Shown here piece by piece: positions 24,381 to 33,368 of a stretch of DNA of 33,368 nucleotides; position 1 is the first letter of the stretch; each line of letters begins with the position of its first letter. Below the pieces are notes generated by a model. The model did not search any database, had not been told where the DNA came from, and saw only the letters and a list, made by a program, of their open reading frames with translations. The position numbers were made by a program, and so were the translations under genes. This DNA is from Caldilineales bacterium (GTDB lineage Bacteria; Chloroflexota; Anaerolineae; Caldilineales; Caldilineaceae). The stretch covers positions 1 to 33,368 of the forward strand of contig JAAXGZ010000066.1 of the NCBI GenBank assembly GCA_012271135.1. Reading direction: 5' to 3'.

Positions 24381-25397
24381 ATGAGCGAGTTGACACTGGG
24401 GTATTTCCTGCGCCGACTTGGCATGTGGCTCCTTACCATCTGGATTGGCGCCACCCTGATCTTCACCATTCCCCGCCTGGCGCCGGGCGACCCAATCACG
24501 GCGATGGTGGAGCGCATGATCCAACAGGCCGGCTACATTGAGAACTCGGCCGACCTGATCGAGGCCTGGCGCGCCCGATTCGGCCTGGACGGCCCCTGGC
24601 ACGTCCAATACCGAAACTATCTTCTGAGCATGGTGCGGGTTGACCTTGGCTATTCCCTGGCCAATTTCCCCGCACGGGTTACGGACATCATCGGCCGGTC
24701 CCTGCCGTGGACCCTGGGCATGGTGTCCATTGCCACGATTCTGTCGTTCGGCGCCGGCAACCTGATTGGCGCGTTGATGGCCTGGCGCCGGGTACCGGCG
24801 TTCATCCGCAACATCCTGCCGGTGTCCCTGACCTTCACCTCCATCCCGTTCTTCATGTTCGGGATCCTCCTGATTTCGTTCCTGGCCTTCAAGTGGAAGA
24901 TCTTCCCCGCCTTTGGCAACTACGGCCGCGGCGTGGAACCGGGATGGAACCTGGACTTCATCCTCAGCGTCCTCCACCACGGCCTGCTGCCGGTTCTCTC
25001 CATCGTGGTCACCTCGATGGGGTTCTGGGCCCTGGGCATGCGGGGCATGATGGTGACCACGGACGGCGAGGACTACATGATTCTGGCGAATGCCAAGGGC
25101 CTGCGCTCCCGGCGCATCTTCTGGTTCTACGGCATCCGCAACTCGATGCTGCCGCAGGTCACGGCCCTGGCACTCAACCTGGGGGCGGTGGCCGGAGGTT
25201 CGCTGCTGGTGGAACTCATCTTCGGCTACCCGGGCCTGGGCTACTTCCTGTACCAGGCCATCATCTCGGCGGACTACACCGTGATCCAGGGCATCGTGTT
25301 CATGCTGATCGTCGGTGTGGCGACCGCCGTCCTGATTCTCGACCTGCTCTACCCGATGATTGATCCGCGCATCACCTACAGCAAGGGCCAGGCATGA
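24381..25397 (+). CDS. ABC transporter permease, DppB/OppB-like
   Basis: Inner-membrane permease of 338 residues with about six hydrophobic segments. Family traits: N-terminal helix WLLTIWIGATLIFTIPRLAPGDPI, the 'FGLDGPW..QY..YL' periplasmic stretch, 'VDLGYSL', and the cytoplasmic EAA-type loop EDYMILANAKGLRSRRIFWFYGIRNSMLP that docks on the ATPase. The end LLYPMIDPRI is typical of DppB. It forms the channel with the next gene's product. It overlaps that gene by 4 bp (ATGA). Confidence 0.92.
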   Translation: MSELTLGYFLRRLGMWLLTIWIGATLIFTIPRLAPGDPITAMVERMIQQAGYIENSADLIEAWRARFGLDGPWHVQYRNYLLSMVRVDLGYSLANFPARVTDIIGRSLPWTLGMVSIATILSFGAGNLIGALMAWRRVPAFIRNILPVSLTFTSIPFFMFGILLISFLAFKWKIFPAFGNYGRGVEPGWNLDFILSVLHHGLLPVLSIVVTSMGFWALGMRGMMVTTDGEDYMILANAKGLRSRRIFWFYGIRNSMLPQVTALALNLGAVAGGSLLVELIFGYPGLGYFLYQAIISADYTVIQGIVFMLIVGVATAVLILDLLYPMIDPRITYSKGQA

Positions 25398-26341
25398 GCG
25401 TCGCCACAGCTGCACCCGCCAACGGAAGCCAGGACTCCGCCCGCCGGGGCCTCAACACGTGGGACTCGCCGTGGCTGAACTTCAAGTTTCTGCTTGGCCT
25501 GTCGATGATTGCCATCATTCTGCTGATGGCGGGAGCCGGTCCGCTGGGCCTCTACGACACGACCCGGGCGCGGGTTGCCTCCGCGCCGTTGAACCTGCCC
25601 CCGGTCTGGACCAACATCGACAACCCGTTCTTCGGCGAGCCCGATCCGGAGTATCCGCTGGGGACCGACAGCGACGGCCGGGACCTGACGGCAGTGCTGC
25701 TGGTGGGGGCGCCGCGGTCGCTGCACATTGGCCTGATCGCGGCCGGCGCCGGCATGCTAATCGGCGTGGTCCTGGGCTTCTCGGCCGGCTTCATCGGCGG
25801 CTGGTGGGATGCCTTCGTCCGGACCATCAGCGACTCGATCATCACGATTCCCGCACTGGCCGTCCTGATCGTGATCTCGGCCTTCGTCAAGAACCTGGAC
25901 GTTGTGATCCTGGCACTCCTGTTGGCGGCCTTCGCCTGGCCCGGACCAACGCGCCTCCTGCGCGCCCAGGTGTTGTCGATGCGCGAACGCGGCTATGTGC
26001 AGATGGCCCGCCTGTCCGGTGCCAACACCTTTTCCATCCTGTTCCGCGAAATGCTGCCCAACATGTTGCCGTACTTGGCCGCGAGTCTGACCGGCAACGT
26101 GTCCGGAGCCATCCTGGCGGCCACCGGCCTCGAGGCCCTGGGCTTGGGCCCGACCCGCATTCCCACCATGGGCATGACCATCTACCACGCCATGTATGTC
26201 TCGGCGCTGTTCCGCGGCATGTGGTGGTGGTGGGGCATGCCGATTGTGGCCTTGGTGATTGTGTTCACCGGATTGTTCCTGATGACCGTGGGCCTGGACG
26301 AAATCGCCAATCCGAGACTGCGGGGGATCCGGGAGCAATGA
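25394..26341 (+). CDS. ABC transporter permease, DppC/OppC-like
   Basis: Second permease, 315 residues. After a short cytoplasmic N-terminus comes a helix (LLGLSMIAIILLMAGAGPLGLY), then the family pattern 'YPLGTDSDGRDL...L..GAPRSLHIGLIA', several membrane helices, and the EAA loop RERGYVQMARLSGANTFSILFREMLPNMLPY. The C-terminal 'GLDEIANPRLR' is the expected DppC ending. ATGA overlaps on both sides (start with the DppB-like gene, stop with the ATPase gene) show one translationally coupled operon. Confidence 0.92.
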   Translation: MSVATAAPANGSQDSARRGLNTWDSPWLNFKFLLGLSMIAIILLMAGAGPLGLYDTTRARVASAPLNLPPVWTNIDNPFFGEPDPEYPLGTDSDGRDLTAVLLVGAPRSLHIGLIAAGAGMLIGVVLGFSAGFIGGWWDAFVRTISDSIITIPALAVLIVISAFVKNLDVVILALLLAAFAWPGPTRLLRAQVLSMRERGYVQMARLSGANTFSILFREMLPNMLPYLAASLTGNVSGAILAATGLEALGLGPTRIPTMGMTIYHAMYVSALFRGMWWWWGMPIVALVIVFTGLFLMTVGLDEIANPRLRGIREQ

Positions 26342-27378
26342 CCGCTGCAACGACCATCGACGCCATGGACACCGTCATGGTGGACAGCGGTCCCTCGGAA
26401 CAGGACGCGGTCCTGGACATCAGAAACCTTCAGGTCTTCTACGCCACGCCGTCCGGCGACGTCCGGGCGGTGGACAATGTGTCCTTCAAGGTGCAGCGCG
26501 GCGAGATCATCGGCCTGGTGGGCGAGTCCGGCTGCGGAAAGACCACCACCGCCATGGCGATTTTGCGCCTGGTGCAACCCCCGGGGCGCATTGCGGGCGG
26601 GGAGATCAACCTGGACTCGGTCAACCTGGCCGACTTGGAGGGGGACGACCTGCGCGAGACCCGCTGGACCAAGCTGTCCCTGATTCCACAGGGTGCCATG
26701 AACTCACTGAACCCGGTGATGCGCATCAGTTCGCAGATCAAGGACACCATTCGCACCCATGAAGGCAGGATCTCCAACCGGGAACTCAAAGAACGCATTC
26801 TCCAGCTGTTGCAGCTGGTGGGCCTGCCCAGCCGCGTCTACGACATGTACCCCCATGAACTGAGCGGCGGCATGAAGCAACGGGCCTGCATTGCCATGGC
26901 GATCGCCCTGGACCCGGTGCTGGTCATCGCGGACGAACCGACCAGCGCCCTGGATGTCGTCGTGCAGCGGGTGGTGGGCGAAACGCTGTTGGACGTCAAG
27001 GAGCGTCTCGGTGTCTCCATGATTGTGATTGGCCACGACATGGGGTTGATGGCCCAACTGGTAGATCGCCTGGCGGTCATGTACGCAGGCCGCATTGTCG
27101 AGTTTGCGCCGGTCGAATCCATCTTCAACGAGCAGCTCCACCCCTACACGCAGCTTCTCATCGAGTCGATTCCATCGATCAAGGAGAAAAAGCCGCTCAA
27201 GTTGACCGAGGGGCTGACCCATGACCTGCGCACGCACATGCAGGGTTGTATCTTCCAGCTGCGGTGCCCCCACGTCATGGACATTTGCCGCGAGGAGAAC
27301 CCGCCCATGCGGGCACTGCGCAGCCGGCACGAAACCGCCTGTCACCTGTACGACGACGACGGCATTCGCCTCCACTAG
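26338..27378 (+). CDS. ABC transporter ATPase, DppD/OppD-like
   Basis: Nucleotide-binding subunit of 346 residues. Walker A GESGCGKTT at 62-70, Q-loop around IPQGAMNSLNP, signature LSGGMKQR 175-182, Walker B VLVIADEP 194-201, and H-loop in VIGHDMG. The C-terminal oligopeptide/dipeptide extension has the conserved cysteines CIFQLRC..., DIC and ETAC, which in related DppD/OppD proteins can hold an iron-sulfur cluster. The ATG at 26338 overlaps the permease stop as ATGA. It should pair with the next ATPase as a heterodimer. Confidence 0.93.
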   Translation: MTAATTIDAMDTVMVDSGPSEQDAVLDIRNLQVFYATPSGDVRAVDNVSFKVQRGEIIGLVGESGCGKTTTAMAILRLVQPPGRIAGGEINLDSVNLADLEGDDLRETRWTKLSLIPQGAMNSLNPVMRISSQIKDTIRTHEGRISNRELKERILQLLQLVGLPSRVYDMYPHELSGGMKQRACIAMAIALDPVLVIADEPTSALDVVVQRVVGETLLDVKERLGVSMIVIGHDMGLMAQLVDRLAVMYAGRIVEFAPVESIFNEQLHPYTQLLIESIPSIKEKKPLKLTEGLTHDLRTHMQGCIFQLRCPHVMDICREENPPMRALRSRHETACHLYDDDGIRLH

Positions 27379-27425
27379 GGCGGGCACACCCTAGACCGAA
27401 CACGGAACCGCGAGACACATCCACC

Positions 27426-28424
27426 ATGGCACCGCTGCTGGACATCAAGAAGGCCACCAAAATCTACGGCGGCGGCATGCTCAGCGCGGGTCCCGTCACC
27501 GTGGCCCTGCAGGACTACGACCTGACCATCGAGGAATCCCCGGCCACCATCACCACGATTGCCGGCGAGTCCGGCAGCGGCAAGTCGACCCTGGCCAATC
27601 TGGTGCTGGGGTTCACGGAGTTGACGTCCGGCCAAATCGTCTACCGAGGCCGGGATTTGGCGGAGATGACAGCACCGGAGCGCATGGACTATCGGCGAGA
27701 GGTGCAGGCTGTCTTCCAGGATCCGTATGCCGTCTACAACCCGTTCTACCGCGTCAAGCATGTGTTCGACCTGATCATCCGCAACTTCAAGATGGCCTCG
27801 GGCAAGGCCGAAGCCAGGGACATGATCGAGAATGCCCTGAACGTGGTGGGCATGCGCGGCGAGGAGGTGCTGGAGAAGTACCCGCACCAGTTGAGCGGTG
27901 GGCAACGCCAGCGCATGATGATGGCCCGGGCCTACATGCTGAAACCCAAGCTGATCGTGGCCGACGAACCCGTTTCCATGGTGGACGCCTCGCTGCGGGC
28001 CATGATTCTGGACATCATGCTGCGCCTGCGGGACGAGGAGGGCATGTCCTTCCTGTACATCACCCACGACTTGAGCACGGCCTACCAGATTGGGGACCAC
28101 ATCTACCTGCTCTACCAGGGATCGGTGGCCGAAAGCGGTGAGGCCGCTGCCGTGATCGAGAACCCGAAGCATCCGTACGTGCAACTGCTGCTCGATTCGA
28201 TTCCGGTGCCCGATCCATCCGTGAAGTGGGGCGGCGACGAGGCCACCACTATCGACGACGAGGAAATGAGGGTCAGCGTGGACAGCGGCTGCCGGTTCTA
28301 TCCCCGTTGCACGCAGCGGATGGACCGCTGCCTGGAGGCATCTCCCGTGCCCTTCCCGGTCGGGGCCAACAATCACAATGCCTCCTGCTTTCTCTACGAT
28401 GAGGAAGAAAAAATCCTGGCCTGA
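27426..28424 (+). CDS. ABC transporter ATPase, DppF/OppF-like
   Basis: Second ATPase, 332 residues: Walker A GESGSGKST 47-55, Q98 in VFQDPYAVYNP, signature LSGGQRQR 156-163, Walker B LIVADEP 176-182, and H-loop in YITHDLS. The D-loop reads SMVDAS rather than the commoner SALDVS, as often seen in the second subunit of these heterodimers. The C-terminal cysteine motif (CRFYPRCTQRMDRC, then ASC) matches that of its partner. It lies 47 bp after that partner; no strong Shine-Dalgarno is visible. Confidence 0.92.
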   Translation: MAPLLDIKKATKIYGGGMLSAGPVTVALQDYDLTIEESPATITTIAGESGSGKSTLANLVLGFTELTSGQIVYRGRDLAEMTAPERMDYRREVQAVFQDPYAVYNPFYRVKHVFDLIIRNFKMASGKAEARDMIENALNVVGMRGEEVLEKYPHQLSGGQRQRMMMARAYMLKPKLIVADEPVSMVDASLRAMILDIMLRLRDEEGMSFLYITHDLSTAYQIGDHIYLLYQGSVAESGEAAAVIENPKHPYVQLLLDSIPVPDPSVKWGGDEATTIDDEEMRVSVDSGCRFYPRCTQRMDRCLEASPVPFPVGANNHNASCFLYDEEEKILA

Positions 28425-28488
28425 CCGGTTGAACATCGCCCTGCGGCCGGGAGACGACTTTGGTGCTTTTCGGCAGGACCATGGGCCC

Positions 28489-29430
28489 GTGACCGTAGAT
28501 AAAATCCTGGCGGGGCGCGTTCTGGCAATCGGGTACGCCTGCTGGGACCTCACCTTCACCGTCGACCATCACTTCGGTCCCGACGAAAAGGGAACGGCGC
28601 GGGACCTTGCCCAGTGCGGCGGCGGGTTGGCCGCCAACGCAGCCGCGGCATCCGGGAGGCTGGGCTTTGACACCTGGCTGGCATCCTATCTGGGTCGGGA
28701 CATGTTCGGGGACGCCCACGCCGCGGAACTCAAGGCCCACGGAGTTCACACGGATCTCCTCCTGCGCGGCGAGGTGCCCACCAGCATCTCCGCGATCATG
28801 GTCAAGCCGGACGGCCGCCGTGCGCTCGTCAACCACAAGCTGCCGCAACCATCGATTGCACCGGACGCGATCTCCCTCGCCGACTTGCAACCCGATTGTG
28901 TACTGGTGGACGGCCGGCAGTTGCCCGTCGCCCACCGGGTGCTGGATCAGGCCGCACGGTTGGGGATTCCATCGATGATTGACGCCGACAGCGCATCCCG
29001 GGACATCCTGGATCTGGCGGTACGCGTGGACCACGTGGTCGGATCCGAGCGGTACGCGACCGAACTGGCGGGACTGGCGGATCCGGCTGCCGCAGTCGTG
29101 CGGTTGGCCAACAACCGGCAGACGTTGGTGGTGACCTGCGGCGACAAGGGGCTGCTGTGGGCCCGCGATGGTGCGTTCGGGTCCATGCCTGCCCATCAGG
29201 TCGAAGTGCTTGATACCAACGGCGCCGGCGATGCTTTCCACGGCGCATATGCAGGTGCCCTGGCCGCGGGCCTTCCCTGGTTGGAAACCCTCAGGTTCGC
29301 CAGCGCGACCGCCGCGCTCTGCTGCGGTACAGTAGGATCACGCAACGGCCTGCCGCGACAGGATGCAGTCCATGCCCTCATGCAGGAACAACCCTTGGAA
29401 TCCCAGCCCATAACGAGGACCAGACCATGA
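28489..29430 (+). CDS. PfkB-family carbohydrate kinase
   Basis: Ribokinase-like sugar kinase, 313 residues from the GTG at 28489. Substrate-site glycines GGGLAANAA at 44-52, a LGRDMFGD segment, and the anion-hole/catalytic DTNGAGDAF at 242-250 with D248 as general base. It phosphorylates a sugar, sugar acid or nucleoside with ATP; its specificity cannot be read from sequence. The start is uncertain: the frame is open from an ATG at 28378 inside the upstream gene (another ATG at 28402, a TTG at 28429), none with a Shine-Dalgarno; 28489 is chosen because the fold begins at VDKILAGRVLAIG. It overlaps the next gene by ATGA, linking kinase and isomerase. Confidence 0.88.
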   Translation: MTVDKILAGRVLAIGYACWDLTFTVDHHFGPDEKGTARDLAQCGGGLAANAAAASGRLGFDTWLASYLGRDMFGDAHAAELKAHGVHTDLLLRGEVPTSISAIMVKPDGRRALVNHKLPQPSIAPDAISLADLQPDCVLVDGRQLPVAHRVLDQAARLGIPSMIDADSASRDILDLAVRVDHVVGSERYATELAGLADPAAAVVRLANNRQTLVVTCGDKGLLWARDGAFGSMPAHQVEVLDTNGAGDAFHGAYAGALAAGLPWLETLRFASATAALCCGTVGSRNGLPRQDAVHALMQEQPLESQPITRTRP

Positions 29431-30284
29431 CCGCCCGTATTTCCGTCTCTTCATGGACTCTGCATCGAGCCTTGGGGGCCATGTGGCTGGACGGCTTCGA
29501 TCCCGCCAAGCAAACCCCGCCTGGCCCCGCCCGGGAAATCGATCTCCTGGAACTGCCCGGCAGGGCCGCAGCCCACGGCATCCGCACCTTGGAACTGTGC
29601 CACTTCCACTTCAGTTCCCGCGAAGAGGGTTATCTCGCGGAACTTGCCGCCGAAGCGGACACGCACAATGTTGAACTGTACTCAATCCTGATTGACGACG
29701 GAGACATCACAGCGCCGGATCCGGCGGTTCGGGACAGGGACACAGCCTGGATCCGCAGTTGGATCGACACGGCGGGCGAACTTGGCGCGAGCGCGGCCCG
29801 CGTGATTGCCGGCGATACCGATCCCGTGCATGCCAACGGCAGCCTGACGGAGGATCCCAACATCCGGCAAAGTGCAATCGCCCTCAAGGAGCTTCATGCC
29901 TACGGAGCGGAACGGGGCGTGAAGGTTTTTACCGAGAATTTCAAAAAGCTGTCGTTGAAGGCGGATCAGCTGCTGGCCATCCTCGAACTCTGTGACGGCC
30001 AAATCACCATCTGTGCCGACTTCGGCAACTTCAAGGGTGAGGACCGCTACGAGGAATTTGCCAAGATTGCGCCTCATGCCACCTCCGCCCATGCCAAGGC
30101 CCAGTATACCGACGACGGAGCCATCATCCCGGACGATCTGATCGGGGGCATGCGCGTGCTCAACCAGCACCACTTCCAGGGACCGTTTTCCCTCATTTTC
30201 GACCAGCCGATGGCCGACGGCAAGACCGAATGGGACTACCTGGACTTGATGAAGGGCATCGCCGACCAGCACATTCAAGCTTGA
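29427..30284 (+). CDS. Sugar phosphate isomerase/epimerase (TIM barrel)
   Basis: Protein of 285 residues of the xylose isomerase-like TIM-barrel superfamily. Metal-site candidates are E in VFTENFK, D in ICADFGNF, H in TSAHAKAQY and D in SLIFDQP. It is distinct from the other TIM-barrel protein of this window (18659-19549). Its ATGA overlap with the kinase gene implies that both act on the same compound, possibly the solute brought in by the upstream transporter. The exact reaction (isomerisation, epimerisation or dehydration) is open. A clear intrinsic terminator follows 57 bp later. Confidence 0.85.
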   Translation: MTARISVSSWTLHRALGAMWLDGFDPAKQTPPGPAREIDLLELPGRAAAHGIRTLELCHFHFSSREEGYLAELAAEADTHNVELYSILIDDGDITAPDPAVRDRDTAWIRSWIDTAGELGASAARVIAGDTDPVHANGSLTEDPNIRQSAIALKELHAYGAERGVKVFTENFKKLSLKADQLLAILELCDGQITICADFGNFKGEDRYEEFAKIAPHATSAHAKAQYTDDGAIIPDDLIGGMRVLNQHHFQGPFSLIFDQPMADGKTEWDYLDLMKGIADQHIQA

Positions 30285-30341
30285 AGCCAGCCGGATGCGC
30301 GGCAGGGGGAACGCAATGCGCCTGGACACTGGCGACCGGTA

Positions 30342-30369
30342 CGCGGCAGCCCAAGGGCTGCCGCGTTTT
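30342..30369 (+). terminator. Intrinsic terminator ending the transporter-kinase-isomerase operon
   Basis: Perfect 10-bp stem CGCGGCAGCC (30342-30351) and GGCTGCCGCG (30356-30365), CAAG loop, then TTTT. It is the best intrinsic terminator in the window. Confidence 0.85.
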
Positions 30370-30437
30370 GGTTCAAGGGACGCGGGCCCGCGCCCCAAAC
30401 CGCATCCGGACCAACCAGTTGACCGCGGAGGCACCCC

Positions 30438-32414
30438 GTGACCGAAACCCAATGGTCGTTTGATGTGGATCGAGTGGACTCGACTGTTTATGACATCGTT
30501 ACCTCCGGACCGGGGCCCTCCGGATCCCTGCCCTTGGACGACGACCTGCTACGGAATGCCCCGTCCGGCGACTTGTTCGGACTCACCCAGAATGCGGGAA
30601 TGGGCTGGTCCCCGGGCCGGTTGCGCCAACCCGAGTTCCTGATTCTTTCGACCCAGGGCGGACTCAGGGCACCCGACGGGCATCCGATCGCCCTTGGCTT
30701 CCACACGGGTCACTGGGAGGTGGGGCTCCTCGTGGAGGAGGCCGCCCGCACAATCACGTCCCTCGACTGCACCCCCTTTGCTGCCTATGTGAGCGATCCG
30801 TGCGACGGTCGCACCCAGGGTACCCGGGGGATGTTCGACAGCCTTGCTTACCGCAACGACGCCGCCCAGGTTATGCGAAGGCTCATCCGCTCCCTACCCA
30901 CGCGCAAGGGAGTCATGGGAGTCGCGACCTGCGACAAGGGACTGCCGGCCATGATGATCGCCTTGGCATCCCAGTCGAACCTGCCGGCGGTCGTGGTGCC
31001 TGGTGGGGTCACCTTGCCTCCAGAACGCGGCGAGGATGCAGGTAAGGTCCAGACCATCGGCGCCCGGTACGCTCAGGATTTGATTTCGCTGGAAGAGGCC
31101 GCCGAACTCGGTTGCCGGGCCTGTGGTTCGCCCGGCGGTGGTTGCCAGTTCCTTGGCACGGCCGGTACCAGCCAGGTTGTGGCTGAAGCCTTGGGCATGT
31201 CTGTGACCCACTCCGCCCTGGCCCCTTCCGGACAGGAAATTTGGCGGGACATGGCCCGGCAGTCCGCCAAGTGCCTGGTCCGCATGCACGCCGACGGCAT
31301 CACGATGGCGGACATCCTGACCGAGGACGCCCTACACAACGGCATGGTGGTGCATGCCGCGTTCGGCGGCAGCACCAACCTGTTGCTGCACATTCCGGCA
31401 GTGGCGTTCGCGGCCGGTCTGCCCCGCCCCTCCGTGGAAGACTGGAAACGCATCAATTCGAAGGTGCCGCGGCTGGTCGACGTCCTGCCCAACGGTCCCC
31501 GCGGTTGGGTCACGGTGCAGGCATTCCTCGCGGGCGGCGTGCCCGAGGTGATGCTGCACCTCAGGAACATGAACCTGCTTAAGCTGGACGCCCTGACGGC
31601 CACCGGCCAAACCGTTGGCGACAATCTGGACCAGTGGGAACGCAGCGAACGCAGAGCGCGGGTGCGGTCGATCCTGGAGGAACAGGACGGAGTCGCGCCC
31701 GACCAGGTCATCATGGGACCCGTCGCAGCGCTGCGGAACGGAATGACCAGTACCGTAACCTTCCCCACCGGCAATCTGGCACCGGAAGGGTCCGTCATCA
31801 AGAGCACGTCCATCGATCCGACGGTGCTGGACGATGCCGGAGTCCTGCACATGATCGGTCCAGCCCGCGTATTCACCCGGGAACGCGATGCCATCAGGGC
31901 CATCAAGGGTTTGACGGACAGTCCGGTCCAGGCCGGCGATATCATCGTCCTCATGGGCCGCGGCCCTGCCGGCAGCGGTATGGAGGAGACCTATCAACTG
32001 ACGTCAGCCCTCCGCTATCTGGAGTGGGGCAAGCATGTGGCTCTGGTGACCGATGCGAGATTTAGCGGGGTCAGCACCGGCGCGTGCATCGGCCACGTCG
32101 GACCGGAGGCGCTGGCTGGCGGCCCGCTGGGCCGGTTGCGGGAAGGAGACCAAATCACCATCGAAGTGGACACGCGCAACCTGACCGGATCGATCAACCT
32201 GACCGGCACCGCGGACGGAACCGTGCTGTCCCCGGATCAGGCTCAGGCTGTGCTGGATGCCCGCACACCACACCCGGATCTGGGCCCGGACGACCTGCTA
32301 CCGGAGGACACACGCCTGTGGGCCGCCCTACAGAACACGAGCGGAGGCACTTGGGGAGGGTGCGTGTACGACGTGGACGCCATTGTGGAAGCACTGAACG
32401 GCCATACCCCGTAG
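30438..32414 (+). CDS. YjhG/YagF-type sugar-acid dehydratase (IlvD/Edd family; D-xylonate dehydratase-like)
   Basis: Protein of 658 residues, matching the length of E. coli YjhG/YagF (about 655), longer than IlvD. Stretches remembered from YjhG are nearly identical: [95 protein letters not shown] and SGGTWGGC. Iron-sulfur ligand candidates are C122, C165 and C236; [11 protein letters not shown] holds the active-site serine region. The reaction is dehydration of a sugar acid such as D-xylonate to the 2-keto-3-deoxy acid. The GTG start is supported by GGAGG six bases upstream. It follows a strong terminator, so it should have its own promoter, though none stands out in 30370-30437. Confidence 0.9.
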   Translation: MTETQWSFDVDRVDSTVYDIVTSGPGPSGSLPLDDDLLRNAPSGDLFGLTQNAGMGWSPGRLRQPEFLILSTQGGLRAPDGHPIALGFHTGHWEVGLLVEEAARTITSLDCTPFAAYVSDPCDGRTQGTRGMFDSLAYRNDAAQVMRRLIRSLPTRKGVMGVATCDKGLPAMMIALASQSNLPAVVVPGGVTLPPERGEDAGKVQTIGARYAQDLISLEEAAELGCRACGSPGGGCQFLGTAGTSQVVAEALGMSVTHSALAPSGQEIWRDMARQSAKCLVRMHADGITMADILTEDALHNGMVVHAAFGGSTNLLLHIPAVAFAAGLPRPSVEDWKRINSKVPRLVDVLPNGPRGWVTVQAFLAGGVPEVMLHLRNMNLLKLDALTATGQTVGDNLDQWERSERRARVRSILEEQDGVAPDQVIMGPVAALRNGMTSTVTFPTGNLAPEGSVIKSTSIDPTVLDDAGVLHMIGPARVFTRERDAIRAIKGLTDSPVQAGDIIVLMGRGPAGSGMEETYQLTSALRYLEWGKHVALVTDARFSGVSTGACIGHVGPEALAGGPLGRLREGDQITIEVDTRNLTGSINLTGTADGTVLSPDQAQAVLDARTPHPDLGPDDLLPEDTRLWAALQNTSGGTWGGCVYDVDAIVEALNGHTP

Positions 32415-32504
32415 TTCACAGAGTGCGCGGGTTGCCGTCCACAGGTCCCCGGTTCCGAACTTCAGCATTCTCGCTGCCCGCCCGTACAGATTTCGGCTGC
32501 AACC

Positions 32505-33368
32505 ATGAAGGTGTACAAATCCGTGATCGTCGGGCTTACCGGAATCGGTGCCCGACGTCCCGAAGCAGCTTCCGGGATCCCCGTGTACGGAGAGGTTGGC
32601 AGATCCCATGCAGCGGCCTACCACCAACATCCACAGACCGATGTGGTCGGGGTCTGCGACATCCGGGCCCTGTCAAAGTTCAAGGAACTGTGGGGAGATG
32701 TCTGGCCCGATGTCCGCTGCTACACCGACTACCGGGAACTGCTGGAACGCGAGCAGCCGGACATTGTGAGTGTGGCCACGCCGGACCACCTGCACGCCGA
32801 CATCACGGTCGAGGCGGCCCGTGGCAGCACCCGCGCCGTTCTGTGTGAAAAGCCGATCGCAACCCGGCTGGCGGATGCCGACCGCATGATCGAGGTGACG
32901 GCCGAGGAAGGGGTTCTGCTTTCAGTGGAGCACACTCGTCGCTGGAGCCATGAGTTCCACCTGGTGCGCCAGTTGATCAGATCGGGTTCGCTCGGCTCCC
33001 TGCACAACATTGTGGCCAATCTGTACGGTCCGCGCGCCATGTTGTTCCGCAACGGCACGCATACGGTGGACATGATCTGTTTTTTCGCCGAGTCCGACCC
33101 TGAGTGGCTAACAGCCGTCTTGGAACCGGGATTCGAGGGATATGGGGAATATCTGGGGGACGGGGGCCACGATCCGGCTTCCGAGCCTTCCGCCAACGCC
33201 TTCATCCAATTCGCGAACGGGGTGCGCGCCTACTACAACAGCGCCAAATCGAACTTTACGGGCATGCAGTTCGAACTGCTCCTGGACGATGCCCGAATCG
33301 AGGTTTCCGATCGCCGAACCGTGGTCATTACCAGTTCCGGCCACTTATACCAATCCATTATACTGTCA
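32505..33368 (+). CDS. Gfo/Idh/MocA-family oxidoreductase (3' end outside window)
   Basis: Frame open from the ATG at 32505 to the window edge (288 codons, no stop), so the protein is incomplete. It begins KVYKSVIVGLTGIGARRPEA, a Rossmann start with an unusual insert before GRSHAAAYHQHP; then VVGVCDIR, DIVSVATPDHLHAD and the family's CEKPIA, whose lysine is catalytic. Downstream are VEHTRRWS, a GSLG..HNIVANLYGP strand and THTVDMICFF, with H and D at the sugar-binding site. These enzymes oxidise or reduce cyclic sugars or inositols with NAD(P). It lies 90 bp after the dehydratase gene without a clear Shine-Dalgarno, probably in the same transcription unit. Confidence 0.85.
   Translation, partial: MKVYKSVIVGLTGIGARRPEAASGIPVYGEVGRSHAAAYHQHPQTDVVGVCDIRALSKFKELWGDVWPDVRCYTDYRELLEREQPDIVSVATPDHLHADITVEAARGSTRAVLCEKPIATRLADADRMIEVTAEEGVLLSVEHTRRWSHEFHLVRQLIRSGSLGSLHNIVANLYGPRAMLFRNGTHTVDMICFFAESDPEWLTAVLEPGFEGYGEYLGDGGHDPASEPSANAFIQFANGVRAYYNSAKSNFTGMQFELLLDDARIEVSDRRTVVITSSGHLYQSIILS

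Overview
The window is about 60% GC and looks bacterial. The likeliest source is a Chloroflexota member of the Caldilineae/Anaerolineae type. This is an inference from a pentapeptide-repeat protein with Trp-rich 'W..VWRIVN' linkers, the style of the solute-binding lipoprotein, and the density of dehydrogenase, sugar-isomerase and ABC-uptake genes. No rRNA, tRNA or CRISPR array was seen, so the lineage is not proven.

Layout. 1-581: 3' part of a TnpB (IS200/IS605-type) gene. 701-3462: a polyol dehydrogenase and a protein with two SDR folds. 3884-9118: a very large DEDD exonuclease-RecQ-UvrD fusion. 9119-10530: a decayed copy of the SDR gene's 3' part, then a small minus-strand unit (exported protein plus a 36-residue membrane peptide in ATGA overlap) bracketed by 84-bp inverted repeats. 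10529-13299: an IS4-type element with a dead transposase, into which a second, intact IS4-type element (10750-12224) has inserted with a 7-bp target duplication. 13744-20552: a tight seven-gene minus-strand operon. 20763-22130: the membrane-anchored pentapeptide protein. 22444-30284: family-5 solute-binding lipoprotein, two permeases, two ATPases, a PfkB kinase and a TIM-barrel sugar isomerase, ended by a clear intrinsic terminator. 30438-33368: a YjhG/YagF-type sugar-acid dehydratase and the start of a Gfo/Idh/MocA oxidoreductase.

How the genes work together. Two uptake/catabolism units point to use of polyols, sugars and sugar acids. The minus-strand operon, in transcription order, encodes an MDR dehydrogenase without the structural-zinc lobe, a sugar isomerase, a zinc MDR dehydrogenase, a HUMPS-type 3-keto-sugar-phosphate decarboxylase/aldolase, a LarA-like nickel-pincer isomerase, a PdxA-like 3-keto-forming dehydrogenase and a classical SDR. 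This set suggests successive oxidation, epimerisation and decarboxylation of a hydroxy-acid or sugar acid, but the substrate is unknown and no dedicated kinase lies in the operon. The plus-strand unit imports an unknown solute (family-5 transporters are not only for peptides) and supplies a kinase and an isomerase. The most unusual gene is the exonuclease-double-helicase fusion; the best-resolved mobile history is the nested IS pair.
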